Assembly: GCA_930367215.1 (NCBI GenBank)
Contig: OV884058.1
Span: forward strand, 105,919,802 to 105,983,801
Source of the DNA: Pollenia angustigena
Taxonomy: Eukaryota > Arthropoda > Insecta > Diptera > Polleniidae
Length of the DNA: 64,000 nucleotides
Direction of reading: 5' to 3'
Position 1 is the first letter of the stretch, and the number at the start of each line of letters is the position of its first letter. The notes below the pieces were generated by a model. That model made no database searches and had not been told where the DNA came from. It saw only the letters and a program-made list of their open reading frames with translations. The translations under genes were made by a program, and so were the position numbers. Positions 46,101-56,040 of the stretch are shown here, one piece after another.

Positions 46101-49100
46101 ATTAAACTAGAGAGGAAAATAATTTAATTTGAGTACCAACACATATCACAAAGTGGGCGGGGCAGTTTTTTGGGTCCAGGGGGCCCCACGGGCCTCAGCC
46201 TCCTTAAATTTTAATTATGGTTTTTTTCTTTTGTTATTCTGATTCGGGTAGCATATTTTTTTTATTTTTTTTTTTTTACACTTCAGCCGAAAATTTTTCT
46301 ATAAAAAATTAGACTATTTTTTTAAAGAAAATATTTTCTATTGAAGTTGTTTTTATTCGAGCTTTCTATTTATAAATAAAAATGCTTTTATTTCGAGTGC
46401 AAAGTCAGTAGAGAAAATAAAACTTATTAATTTTCACTACTAAACTGGAGCTAGAAATAAACCCATTTTTATTTAGGAAATTTTAATAAAATATAGTATG
46501 ATATAGAAAATGTCTTTCTATAGGAAAAATTTCTAAAGAAATCCATTTTATACATACATATTTTTATACATTTCTGGACGGATGTTGAATATAGTCTTGA
46601 TAATTTCATCATCAAAAGTCTAAACTGTCGAGCAATTGCATTTATTATACTGCTCTCTCACATACCTGCATGTTGACGTTTTTTCCTTTTAACAGCTGCC
46701 GATATTAAAGCGATTAAATCGTCTTCTGAGCAATGACTTCTAATAGCATCTCGTAAAGAAATCTCCTTGTTACCAAATAGACACACTTTTAAGTTGCCAT
46801 CAGCTGTCAAACGCAAACGGTTACATGAACCACAAAAATGTTCAGTCATCGAAGTAATAAATCCAATTTGACCCTTATAGCCAGGTACTTTGTAAGCTTT
46901 TGAAGTATCATTCGAACCATTTTCTAAGGCCTTAAATTCTGGCCATTTTTCTCGTATAATTTTTAATGTATCCTTATACGTAAGCAATTTATCAGTTTGC
47001 CATTTGTTACCCATAAATGGCATGTATTCTATAAAACGTATATCCACATTACGATCACAGGTGAATTCCACAAAATCACAGATTTCATCTTCATTAAAAT
47101 TGCGCATAAGAACACAATTTATTTTCGGTTTATAACCCAATTGTAGGGCCAAATCAATACCGGCTATAACACGTTCCCAACCACGACGTCGAGTTATTTC
47201 TTCAAAACGTTTAGGTTTCAGAGTGTCTAAACTAATGTTAATAGCATCCAGACCAGCTCTTTGCATGGGTACTAATAGACGTGTCAAAACTAAAGCATTT
47301 GTGGTAATGCCAACAGTTTCCAATTCTGGTATCTCTTTAAGTTTGCCTAAAAATGACAATAAGTTTTACTTAAAATATAATTTCAAAATGTGTAGATACC
47401 CACTAATTATTTCGACAATATCTCGCCTTACTGTTGGTTCTCCACCAGTTAAACGTATTTTTCGAACACCCTGTTTAACGAACAAGCGGGCCAAATAATA
47501 GACTTCTTCTGTTGTCAAAATGTGGGACTTAGGCTGTAAGGAAACACCTTCGGCGGGCATACAATATTGACCTATGTAGCAAAACAGAAAATCAAATTTA
47601 AAGGAAATACAAAAAATCATTATTAATGAAAGATCACAAAACTCAGAAATTTGGAATCGGAACACACAAGGCCCATCTATAAATTTCAATGGGCCTTGCG
47701 AACACACATCAAATTTTTTAAAAAATGGTTTCAAATAAAACCCCTGTTGCCTAAATAACATAAAAAAATGAGGAAAACGTAAATATAAGCAAAAAAAAAT
47801 TTTAAGTTGGTATTTGGTAACAATTTAAAATCTTTAAAATTTGTAAAAATATTGTTCAATTAGATAATGCAGAAAATCTTAAAAAAGCGGTAAAATAGTC
47901 AAGACCAAGGTATATTTACATATATATAAATATACCTTGGTCAAGACGACAAATAAAAAACCAGGGACCGTAACGATCATGATACAAATATTGTATTTGT
48001 ATCATGGTAACGATTAGAAATTTAATTTTAAAAATCACTTTATTAAACAAATGAGTTTTATTTTATACTTGGAAAAATATAAAAATGACGTTTTCTTTTT
48101 AAACGAAAAGCAAAAATCGAAACAAAATTTATACATATTTTCTGAGAGAAAAATTAACAAAAAAAAGTATATTAGGAGGTACTTTAAGTACAAAATAATT
48201 AGATTAAAAAATTTAACAGAAAAAAATAATATTTTTTATAAAAAATTGTTCCCCTTAAATCTTATGAATAATGTTAGGAACATACATAATTGCGTCGTAC
48301 GCCGTAGGAATGAAGGATGCCGTAGACTTCTACAAACACGCTTCAATTTCCCACAATTCCTTCGTATACGTATTTGCATTCTATTGAAAATAATCTTAGA
48401 CAATTCTTAATTTATTCCAAGTGTTGTGTATTTTTCCCCCTTTTATTTTCGTTACAAATGTTCAATTTGAAAACACAAAAATTAATTCATTTTATAACTT
48501 TGTTTTTTCTATTTCTAAGACCCCTTTCAGACTCGGCAAGTTACTTGCCGAGTACAAACGAGTACTAACAAGTACAACAAAGTCTGTACAACATTTGTTT
48601 ACTTACCGCGACCTTACCGCTGACTTCAACAAAGCAAGAGTTGCGCAAGTAACCTGCCGAGTGTGAAAGGGGTCTAAGACAATACAGTCGCAACTGGCAT
48701 ATGAAATAGAATTAGATCTAAATTAACGTACGACGTAGATACGCTTTTGCGTTTTCGTCAGTTTCTGACTGACTGATAAATGATTCATCCTCGCACAGCA
48801 CAGCCTATATGCCAGAAGTTAAAAGTTGAAATTAGGCCCGGAGGTTGGTCTCTTGACAAATCGATTCACTACGATGGGATTTTTGAAAATTTAAAAGCCG
48901 ATGGGGTAAAAACGGGTGAATTCGGTAACCTCATATCTTAAAACCTAAAAGAGATACCAAAAAATGTATCACTTATCGTTATCTTTAGAAAAATAAGGCG
49001 ACAGGTGTCTGGAACTTTTTTGAAATTTGCCTTTTTGGGGATAAGACGGTTAAAACATGTATTTTTGGAAGATACGGCCATGATCTGATTTGAAATCGCA

Positions 49101-52100
49101 AACCGCCCGATTAATTTTATAGTGTTCTGAAAATCGTGGTATTTGCTTGCGATCCGCCATAGTCTCTTAAAAATATTCTAGTTCCCTTTAGTATACTTTT
49201 GCAATTTGAAGTCGCAAAGCTTGTTGTGATTGTGATTTCCAGAACACCCATCATGCGATTTCACAGCAGAACCACAAATGTCAAGGGTGTTGCGAAAGTC
49301 CCAACATGCACGATAGAAGTAAAGAATATATTATACTCGTAACTTATCAAATAAAAATTCATATTATAATTTGGTACTTTTTTAAAATTCAAACGTGTAT
49401 TTTTGGCACTTTTTTCAAAACATGCTTCTGAATTCTTTGACATATATGTATTTTTATAATTATGGACTCCCATACAATATTGAAATTTTTCATAGTTCAA
49501 TAGGGAGAAAAAAGTATTAAAAAGGGGTAATAAGGGAAATTAAATATCTTTATTTTACTTTTTCTTTCTGCATATGGAACTTTTTGAATTTTCTATAATA
49601 TTGAACTTAGAAACATAAAATTATAGGTGAAAGGTCCTGAGTGAATGAGAACCTATAGGAAGAAAAATGTTGGTACTTTTTTGTTCTTCAACTTGTACTT
49701 TTGGAGTTTTCATTGATTTTAGAACTAGAAACATAAAATTAAGCATGCAAGGTCCTGAGTAAATGAGAATCTGTAATTTCGAATGTTTAAGGCAAGGCGA
49801 ATTGACTAGAAGGTGAGGTCAACTCTACAACTACAATGCTCCTGTGGTCGGGTTGTCAAAATTATTGCTAGTAAAAAACAGGTTTGTTTACATAAAAAAC
49901 TAGTTTGTATACAAACTTTGACACGTCGACCACCGAAAAAACCCCATATGTTTACTTGACCCCACCTTCTAGTCAATTCGCCTTGGTTTAAGGGATAAAA
50001 AAGGTAAAAACGTGTAAATTCGCTAACCTCAAATCTTCTAAGAGAAAAGAAATACACAAACAATTTAATACTTATCGTTCTTCATTACAAAAATATAAGT
50101 GCAAAGGTGTCTGGTAACTTCTTGAAATTTGGCCCTTTTGGGGAGTAAACGGGTTAAACCTGTAGTTTAAAATTTTTTCACTCCACCTATATTTTAAACC
50201 ATTAAAAGTAGAAATAAAATTTATATCACATTCGTAACTTATCTAAAAAATACAAATTTAAATTTGGTACTTTTTCGAATGTTTAAGTGGTGAAAATCGT
50301 ACCTATTTTATGTACTTTTTTACAAAAGATTTTTGTTGTATTCATTGACACCTATTTTCTTTAATATTGTACATTCAAACAAATTAAACACGCAATGTCA
50401 TGAGACAGCGAGAGTATAGAACTTTTTAGTACTTTTTTCTCTTCAGCTTGTACTTTTAAATTTCCGTTAGTATTGGACATAGAATCATAAAAGTAAACAT
50501 AGAGAGGGGAAACTTTTTGGTACTTTTTTGCTCTTCAACTAGTACTTTTTAAATTTTCGTTAGAATTGGACCTAGAAACATAAAATTTTACATGCAGGGT
50601 CCAGAGTGAATGAAAAACTATAAGAGCCTACTTTTTGCTAATTTTTGTTCTTTAAATAGTATTTAAATTATAATTTTCAAGTTAATATTTATTTATTAAG
50701 CTTCAGGTTTGTTATTTCTTATAAAATTATTTATTTTATCCGATATTTTGTCACGCTTTTGTGTGAATTCTTCATGGAAAATTGACAATATAAAATTTGT
50801 AATAATTTTTGAACTATTACATTTTTTATGATTTTATAGCGACATGAAAGTTACAATAAAAGGATACGTAAGTATATGGAAAGCCATTTGCTTTTTTTTC
50901 GTAATTTTGAAGAAAGAATCTCAAATATATATGTACATATGTAGTATGTAGGTATAAAGATTTATTTTTGCAGTTATAGTCAATTGGTCGGTGTTCGGGA
51001 ACCTGGTGAGCCAAGTTCATCGAGTACTTCTGTTCATTTAAAATTTTTTAACTTAGCTCGTTTTTATGTATATAATTATGTAAAAAGAGGAACAGAAACA
51101 ACATAACTATAATTATGACAAAAAGTCACGTGCGACATGTCACATGGGACAGTGATTAAAAAAGGGTTAAAAAACTGCAGTCGAAACCAAAAACTGTCGA
51201 ACAAAAAACGAAAATTTGTGTATACTTCTCGCTTTTTGAGTTGGTTTGAAAGCGACTGTTTACATTTAGTGAATCAGAAGTAAAAGCAAGTTTTTTTAGG
51301 CCCATGACAAATGAAGAAGTGGAACAAATGAAAGTTTATCTACTTTGTCTGCAGTTTTTTAAACGCTGGTAAAATCAAAACCATTTTTACGAGACATTCG
51401 TGCACAACATTCTAAAGTTTGTCGCATTAAAATATTGCCTCAGGTTTCGCTGAAATTGGCGATTGAATTTGTGGCCGCAAAAACCACTACTGTTTTTTCA
51501 CGTGCGAAGGCCTTGACTTTTTGCAATTGTCTTAAAAACAAATCAACTTATCAAAATTAACAATTGTACTAATTATAGGACTAATTTAGAGCGATAAGCT
51601 GAGTATTGTCAAAATAAAAATCCGTTTTATTTTGACTTTTTTTCACTTTAAATGTGTACGTTAGTCACGTTCGACATGATAGAAGTGTCCATATCAAAAA
51701 ATATAATAAAGGGTGAAAATCGTACCTTTGTTGGTACTTTTTTACAAAACATATTTCTCAATTCATGGACAAATACGTATTAAGGTATGGGCTCCCACTA
51801 CAGTATTGAAAATTTTGATAGCTCAATAGCGAGAAAAAAAAATCATCATAAAGGGGAAATACGTGAAATTAAATTTCTTTCTTTTACTTTTGTGTTCTAC
51901 ATGTGTCGCTTTAAATTTTCTATAATATCGAGCTTGGAAACCTAAAATTTTAGTTGCAGGGTCCCGAGTGAATATGAACTTATAATAACATCTTAACTAT
52001 CTTAACCTATAAAAACTTTCTATTCTTATCGCACAATGGTGAAAGGTATATAATATTCGGCATAAATGGTTAAACCTTCCCCATTATATATTTTGTGAAT

Positions 52101-52635
52101 TAGTCAGCAAAAATATTTATTTGATATCATATGAAGTTTTTAAATGGTAAAACAAATTGATTTGAAATTGAGAACAAGTGCTCTCTCTATCTATACCTAA
52201 GTTTGTATAGTTAACTGCTTTATTTGCTAAGGTATGTATGTATATGAATACTTACAGCGTAAATTGCATCGCTCAGTTAATGAAATTCTTAAATATGAGT
52301 GATAACGTCCAAAGCTGTCGGCCAATGCTGAAGTTGTTACTAGGTTAGGGGTTATCGGAGATGATGGTATGGTCTAAAAAAGAGAAATAATATGAAATTA
52401 AAAAAAACATTAATTTTTAGTATTTAATTGTTTAAAAAAAAATTACCTTTGTATGGTCATGCTCATCGTGACTACTTTTTGAAATGTGTGGTTTTGACAA
52501 TTTCTGTGTAGGGTGTACATTTAGTGATGATTTAGTGGAAAAAAAATAACTGCCACTTGTTATTAAACGTAAAAAAGGATATTTGTTACAAATGTCAGCT
52601 GTTATAATTTGTAGGCCTCGTTGTGGAAAAAACAT
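42439..52635 (-). CDS. Mocs1: Mocs1, molybdenum cofactor biosynthesis protein 1 (MOCS1A-MOCS1B fusion form)
   Basis: First step of molybdenum cofactor synthesis, GTP to cyclic pyranopterin monophosphate, in mitochondria. The MoaA part (radical SAM) makes 3',8-cyclo-7,8-dihydro-GTP and the MoaC part closes cPMP. Minus-strand exons: 52635-52447, 52373-52256, 47571-47404, 47346-46666, 43115-42439; total 1833 nt, 610 aa, all junctions GT-AG and in frame. Visible motifs are CNLRCQYC (SAM cluster, split over exons 2 and 3), [26 protein letters not shown] (second 4Fe-4S cluster), and the MoaC blocks [26 protein letters not shown] and YDMCKAV. Length is close to human MOCS1 (636 aa). The N-terminus ([11 protein letters not shown]...[11 protein letters not shown]) is basic and looks like a mitochondrial presequence. 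A second form uses another last exon (43254-43199). Introns of 73 and 57 bp contrast with two of 4.7 and 3.5 kb full of transposons. Confidence 0.95.
43199..43254 (-). CDS. Mocs1: Mocs1 alternative terminal exon for MOCS1A (Gly-Gly end)
   Basis: A 56-nt exon after the acceptor TTATAG. Joined to the G of exon 4 it reads on from HA to [18 protein letters not shown] and TAA, giving a 403-aa MOCS1A. The two C-terminal glycines are known to be essential for MoaA/MOCS1A activity, and the human MOCS1A tail has the same form ([12 protein letters not shown] from memory). The exon lies just 83 bp before the acceptor of the MoaC exon. Transcripts that include it may be bicistronic; skipping it gives the fusion protein. 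Confidence 0.92.
43560..43680 (+). repeat. left arm of an inverted repeat flanking the intron 4 insertions
   Basis: GC-rich block GGGGGCTGAGGCCCGTGGGG then GGACCCAAAAAA and CCCCGCCCACTT. Its reverse complement is at 46126-46222. A diverged direct copy follows at 43688-43795. Confidence 0.75.
43837..44094. mobile_element. 258-bp MITE with CAGGCATGTTCTG ends
   Basis: Inverted ends CAGGCATGTTCTGTAAATCAC and complement of CAGGCATGTTCTGAAAATCAC, subterminal GTGATTT repeats, flanked by AAT on each side (43834-43836, 44095-44097). Located in Mocs1 intron 4. Confidence 0.8.
44164..44435 (+). repeat. 82-bp tandem repeat, about 3 units
   Basis: The AAAGCTTCTCTGCATAGCC landmark recurs with an exact 82-base period (44256, 44338, 44420). 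Each unit has the hairpin-forming CCGGCCTTCGGCCGGG and ends CGGCTTCGCTAACT. A more diverged single unit is at 54320-54415. The array directly precedes the truncated LINE. Confidence 0.88.
44436..45881 (+). CDS. LINE reverse transcriptase, C-terminal 481 codons, open
   Basis: Open from about 44436 without a start ATG because of 5' truncation. RT blocks in order: [54 protein letters not shown], the catalytic FADD in [11 protein letters not shown], and [12 protein letters not shown]. The C-terminal part ends with [14 protein letters not shown], a hallmark of RT-only LINEs without RNase H (CR1/Rex/jockey-like). No stop or frameshift interrupts it. There is no endonuclease, so it cannot move on its own. 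Confidence 0.9.
   Translation, partial: KIPKFIKLIYPLISNILLHVVNTIFTVSTFPTSWKLARVVPIPKAGSFDIDNLRPVSILPAISKIVETLIKDQILRHNNESNLLHPNQFAFRNNYNSTSLLLSLTDSARRHLNERRRCVMVSLDLSKAFDSIDHYRLLCKLRETFNFSRTACKLIFSYLHERFQYISLNDTVSNIGAATSGVPQGSVLGPLFFIMYFNECIEIMCNNFCQSYVFADDVQLLFYEANPGYDFESAVNSHLLRISNWMSANNLSINPTKTKAIQFAISNHVCQQLSIYINGEAIQFVDNLKCLGVYLDRYLSFERHVNHLSCKTFLILRRLYSLGSYIPKYIKRRVAYALLMSNLNYGIEIFSGSSISVLNKFERIFNRILRFVYSLRIRDHVTSCALEFLGCTFKNYVLLRTLLFFFKTLKCGVPFELCRNFNFLRSSRNPHILIPLIHYDIFSRSFLVRVARTWNSLPLELKSFSHSFSTYKRILLNHKNL
44436..46090 (+). mobile_element. 5'-truncated non-LTR retrotransposon (CR1/jockey-like) in Mocs1 intron 4
   Basis: An RT reading frame, followed by about 190 bp of 3' UTR and a terminal AAATAAAATAAATAAAATAAA tract (about 46069-46090). 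It is inserted antisense to Mocs1. It starts abruptly inside the RT domain, as expected from incomplete reverse transcription. The reading frame is intact, so the insertion is young relative to other LINE remnants here. Confidence 0.85.
46126..46222 (-). repeat. right arm of the inverted repeat flanking the intron 4 insertions
   Basis: Reverse complement of 43560-43680, including AAGTGGGCGGGGC, GGGCCCCACGGGCCTCAGCC and AATTTTAATTATGG. Together the arms enclose the MITE, the 82-bp array and the LINE. Confidence 0.75.
46666..47346 (-). CDS. Mocs1: Mocs1 exon 4 (MoaA body and second iron-sulfur cluster)
   Basis: Acceptor TTTTTAG before 47346, donor G|GTATGTGAG at 46666/46665. Encodes [32 protein letters not shown], the CGSC..C cluster ligands and KRKKRQHA. 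Without splicing the frame would end after HAGM, lacking Gly-Gly. Confidence 0.95.
47404..47571 (-). CDS. Mocs1: Mocs1 exon 3
   Basis: Acceptor ACATAG before 47571, donor GTGGGT after 47404. Completes the CxxxCxxC motif with QYCMPAEGV and includes [18 protein letters not shown], the SAM-binding GGE region. Confidence 0.95.
47906..47939. mobile_element. 34-bp insertion made only of two CAAGG-type termini (type e)
   Basis: Perfect 13-bp inverted ends CAAGGTATATTTA with an 8-bp TA-rich centre, flanked by an exact 8-bp duplication GTCAAGAC (47898-47905, 47940-47947). The same terminus opens the 232-bp element at 58787. It lies in Mocs1 intron 2. Confidence 0.88.
48519..48674. mobile_element. 156-bp Harbinger-type MITE with TAA duplication
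   Basis: Ends GACCCCTTTCAGACTCGGCA and complement of GACCCCTTTCACACTCGGCA, flanked by TAA on both sides (48516-48518, 48675-48677). In Mocs1 intron 2. Confidence 0.88.
48740..50640 (+). mobile_element. Helitron-like repeat relic in Mocs1 intron 2
   Basis: Begins with CTGACTGACTGATAAATG then TTCATCCTCGCACAGC, CTACGATGGGATTTTTG and AAAACGGGTGAATTCGG, the same order as at 60780-60970. Later it shows the GGTCCTGAGTGAATGAGAA tandem-type units (49560-49770, 50380-50640). Interrupted by the MITE 49793-49985. Ends not defined. Confidence 0.6.
49793..49985. mobile_element. CAAGG-type MITE, type c
   Basis: 193 bp, ends CAAGGCGAATTGACTAGAAGG on both sides, perfect 8-bp duplication GTTTAAGG (49785-49792, 49986-49993). 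Same family as 35048-35246. Inserted in the Helitron-like relic. Confidence 0.92.
51166..51364. mobile_element. 199-bp TIR repeat (GTTAAAAAACTGCAG)
   Basis: Left GTTAAAAAACTGCAG and right complement of GTTTAAAAAACTGCAG. Contains CAGAAGTAAAAGCAAG and ATGACAAATGAAGAAGTGG, also found inverted at 30507-30677. Confidence 0.7.
51365..52255. other. proximal part of Mocs1 intron 2, repeat traces only
   Basis: At 51700-51990 there are blocks of the Helitron-like family (GGTACTTTTTTACAAAACAT, GGTCCCGAGTGAATATGAA). No exon or other gene seen. Confidence 0.5.
52256..52373 (-). CDS. Mocs1: Mocs1 exon 2 (start of the radical-SAM motif)
   Basis: 118 nt between acceptor TTTTTTAG and donor GTAAGT. Encodes [20 protein letters not shown] followed by [19 protein letters not shown] and the first base of the next Cys. 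Too short to stand out as an open frame; recognised from the conserved [12 protein letters not shown] block. Confidence 0.95.
52447..52635 (-). CDS. Mocs1: Mocs1 exon 1 (mitochondrial presequence)
   Basis: 189 nt, 63 codons from ATG 52635, donor AAG|GTAATT at 52447/52446. The basic and aromatic N-terminus ([19 protein letters not shown]) fits mitochondrial import. It joins exon 2 in phase 0 across a 73-bp intron. The alternative of a different first exon cannot be excluded. Confidence 0.85.
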
Positions 52636-53227
52636 TTTGTTTTTTCGTTATTTTTTTGTTAATTACAGTTAAAAAATTATTATTGTATTTGAATTAAAGC
52701 AAACAATTTGCCTTAATTAACAAATATGTATGTTCATGCAGTTAAAAAACGCCATATACATACATATGTATGTATGTAATTGCTTTTACACACTTTCCCC
52801 TGACTGTCTGTATAGCTTGTGTGTAAAAAATGAAATAATTTTATTTACCAACCCAGTTAGAAAATATGTAGAATTTTTTAAGCACGAAAACAATTACAAT
52901 ATACTTGCTAAATTAACTTGATAAGAATTTTATTTTTATATCGTTTTCTTTATAAAATCTTATAAATTCGTATGTACGTGCGTTGTATTTTATTTGTTAT
53001 AAATAAAACAATTATTTTTTCTTTGCTTAACAAACCGACCGCATTTGAAGACACTAACTTTTCGAATAGTAAAAGTTGTCTACTTTAACATTTAGTGTCG
53101 AAAAGATAATCAAATATATTTAGCTGTATTCCATATAAATTTAGTGTGATTTATTAAAAAATAAATTTAAGATGAAGAGGAAATATAAAAAAAAAATAAA
53201 TAAAAGAGCGCCAATAATATTTAATAT
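52636..53227. other. 5' flank of Mocs1, no other gene seen
   Basis: AT-rich with ACATATGTATGTATG-type simple sequence near 52760. Promoter elements could not be assigned. Confidence 0.4.
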
Positions 53228-53617
53228 GTTTAACTCAGCGCTCTCTGTTTTGGGGATTTGTCCCCAAATAATGGATTTTTTGTAATTGGGGATTCAAATT
53301 TCGCGAAAATCCCCAGGGGATTTTTTTTTGTTTGTTTGAAAAAAAGCATTCTAAATGCTTGCAATAGCAAGACCGATTTTGTCAAGATGAGGGTTTGTAA
53401 TGAGTGCAACTACAGCAATCCAACAATAGAAAGAACAATTATCATTTTGTTTGTGTAAAAAATGATAAAAATGTCAAGAAAAAAAATAATTTTTTTGTGT
53501 AAAAAATTTTAGAAAATTTTAGAAATGTGAAAAACAATGCACGTTAAAAACACAACTCTGCATAAAATCTGCAGGCGTTTTGCGCAGACCTAATAATTGG
53601 GCCATGGGAGAACGTTT

Positions 53618-53870
53618 CCTGATGATCGGGCCTAAGCAACCAGTGAAATGCACAAAGAAACTAGCTTATCCTCCAACAATAAATTTTTTTTTAAGCTTTG
53701 ATATCGTTGCAAAAAAGACTTTTTAAGTGTTTGTAATTCACTTTCACTCTGTAGTTTAAGTTGCTAAATCTTTGGCTTTTCTAAAAAAATTGGACAAATG
53801 CTTCCTGATGATCTGGCCTAAGCAACCAGTGAAAGGCGCATAGAAACTGGATTTTCCTCCAACAATAGTT
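53618..53870 (+). repeat. direct repeat pair, 185 bp apart
   Basis: CCTGATGATCGGGCCTAAGC at 53618 and CCTGATGATCTGGCCTAAGC at 53803, each followed by AACCAGTGAAA and, further on, TCCTCCAACAATA. Confidence 0.75.
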
Positions 53871-54589
53871 TCAGTTTATTTATTCAGAATAAAAATTTGG
53901 ACAAACAAAATCTTATAATTTAAATATTTTGTATTCCCAAAAATTACTTTGGTACAAATTTAAGAAATTTTTGGTCCAAAGCTTTTCAAGACGCTCCCAA
54001 CACTCTCGGTTGTATTTAGTTTTTTTTTTAAGTTATTTAATTTTTTTGCCTGGGACTTATTTTAAATAACTTATTTCGTTATGAAATAATATCGAAATAG
54101 AATAAGTCCCAGAAAGATTTAACATGGGAATTATTTTATTTTGTTTCTTGGTATTATTTCATTTGCTGAGGGAGTTATTTAATTTTCAATTATTTGCAAT
54201 TTCTTTTAATTGTTTAACATTTTCCATATGTATTTGTTAGTTTTTTGTAAATATTAAAGTACAAAGTAGTTTTAAACATACATACTTATTTGGATTGGGG
54301 TCATATACCCGAAACTTCTTTTCTAACTAAAGCTTCTCTGTATTGTTGGCCTTCGGCAAGAAGCAAGGATTTTTTTTGCCTATTGTATAAAAAACAACGG
54401 CTTATTAGCTAGATTTAGAAGCATTAGTTAGCGATTCTGGATTTTAAAATTTGAGATTTTGGAATTCGGGATTTGAGTTTCGGGTATATGATATCAACCC
54501 AAATAAGTAAAACTAGTTTGTGAGAATTATTAAAAAAAATTGAAAAATAAAATTTTTTCATATTTTTCGGGCCTTTTTCGCCCATTCTA

Positions 54590-55512
54590 AAGGGTGGTTA
54601 AATTGTAAGGGCCGATGTTGAATGTGAACCACACCTAAACGCCAAGTTTTTTTCCGAATCAACTCGTCGTCGTGCCCAACAATTGCACCTCTCACGCTCG
54701 TCGTTGATGAACATTATGCATAAAGACTTGCATTTACACGCTTACAAGGTGCAATTGGCTCAAGAACTAAAGCCTCTTGACCATTCCAAACGTCGTGAAT
54801 GGGCAGAATGGTGGCAAGAAATGGCACATTTTCACCTCAGTGGATTCGTCAATAAACAGAATTGCCGCATTTGGGCGAATGAGAATCCAAGAGTGACTGT
54901 CGAAAAACCAATGCACCCACAAAGAGTGACTGTTTGGTGCGGTTTATGGGCTGGCGGCATCATCGGGCCGGTCAGGCAGTTACTGTGAATGGTGTTCGCT
55001 ATCGTGAGATGATAACGAACTTTTTATGGCCCGAATTGGAAGATATGGATGTGGACGATATGTGGTTTCAGCAGGACGGTGCCACTTGCCACACAGCTAA
55101 CGAAACAATGGCTCTTTTGCGCAACAAATTCAATGGCCGTGTTATCTCACGTAATGGCGATGTCAATTGGCCGCCAAGATCATGTGATTTGACACCGTTG
55201 GACTTTTTTCTTTGGGGTTATTTGAAAGAAAAGGTGTACGTCGATAAGCCAGCAACAATTCAAGAGCTAAAGGATGAAATAATTCGGCACATTAACGGCA
55301 TAGAACCTCCATTATGCCTCAGGGTCATCGAAAATTTGGACCATCGGATGGAGGTGTGCCGCCGTGGTCGCGGCGGCCATTTGGCCGATATTTTGTTCCA
55401 TACATAATTGAGTAATACCAATATATCATAATAAAATAAAATTACAATAATTTCCTAAATAGTTTGTGTTTTATTCAAAATCAACATCGGCCCTTGAAAT
55501 TTAACCACCCTT
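54590..55512 (+). mobile_element. mariner-like element, DD41D type, internally deleted (copy 2)
   Basis: 923 bp between TA dinucleotides (54588-54589, 55513-55514). Inverted ends AAGGGTGGTTAAAT and then, after a two-base difference, AAGGGCCGATGTTGA. Related to but distinct from copy 1 (different termini, same catalytic spacing). Inserted in the hAT-like element 53236-55761. Confidence 0.9.
54640..55407 (+). pseudogene. mariner-like transposase (DD41D), three deletions
   Basis: The N-terminal helix-turn-helix is gone; the frame starts in the second one (RRRAQQLHLSRSSLMNIM). A deletion then joins WWQE directly to MAHFHLSGFVNKQ, removing the first catalytic Asp (SDEAHF in copy 1). A third small deletion after WAGGIIGP shifts the frame. 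Downstream, VTVNGVRYREM, QQDGATCHTA and SCDLTPLDFFLWGYLK are intact and keep the 41-residue spacing. Cannot be active, but still shows the family clearly. Confidence 0.9.
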
Positions 55513-55769
55513 TAGATATAATATCCATTTGTCTGAGAGTTCTTTCATTTTTTGCCTTATATCATTCCTTTTCAATGGACTGTTCTCAGGAGTTCATTTA
55601 TTAATTTCTTTGTGATTTATTTCATTATGAAATACCCGAAATTTTTAATTTGGCAATTATTTAATTTTTTTATTTAATTTTTGAGGATATAAAAATAGTT
55701 ATTTTGGGGGATGAAAAATCGCAAATTGGGGATGAGGTATAAGATAAAACTGGGAGCCCTGGTTAAACT

Positions 55770-56040
55770 AAAAGAGAGTGAATGTATTTAAGAGAAATAC
55801 ATATACAGTAGAATCGCGATAATTCGTACGCCGTTATATCGAAAATCTCAATAATTCGTAACATATTGTTGGTCTCATAAAAAATCGCAGTAATTCCATA
55901 AATTTCGGTTCCCACGTTAATTCGTATTAAAAAATCGTTTAAACCTCTTATAAATCGTTATTAGATGTAAATAATCTCCTATATGTATATCGTAATGCAA
56001 CGAAAAAACACCATTTAAAAAAGGACATATACACATACCC
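55770..56040. other. no gene seen
   Basis: Contains several AATTCGTA/ATCGCGATAATTCG motifs from 55812 to 55930, possibly a decayed repeat. Nothing else. Confidence 0.4.

Larger units (their letters stand above)
53236..55761. mobile_element. hAT-like element, about 1.6 kb, carrying a nested mariner
   Basis: Ends CAGCGCTCTCTGTTTT and complement of CAGGGCTCCCAGTTTT. Target duplication GTTTAACT/GTTAAACT (53228-53235, 55762-55769) matches at 7 of 8. GGGGATT-rich subterminal zones are present on both sides. No hAT transposase seen. Contains the mariner at 54590-55512. Confidence 0.75.

Noticed and set aside
46658..47761. MoaA- and MoaC-like genes as a bacterial insertion or contamination
   Set aside because: The coding sequence is split by GT-AG introns, joins into a MOCS1-type fusion, has a mitochondrial-type N-terminus and the animal-type Gly-Gly alternative exon. 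It is a fly gene.
48051..48410. 119-codon open frame in Mocs1 intron 2
   Set aside because: Lys/Asn/Ile-rich translation of AT-rich DNA with no motif; no splice or start context worth calling.
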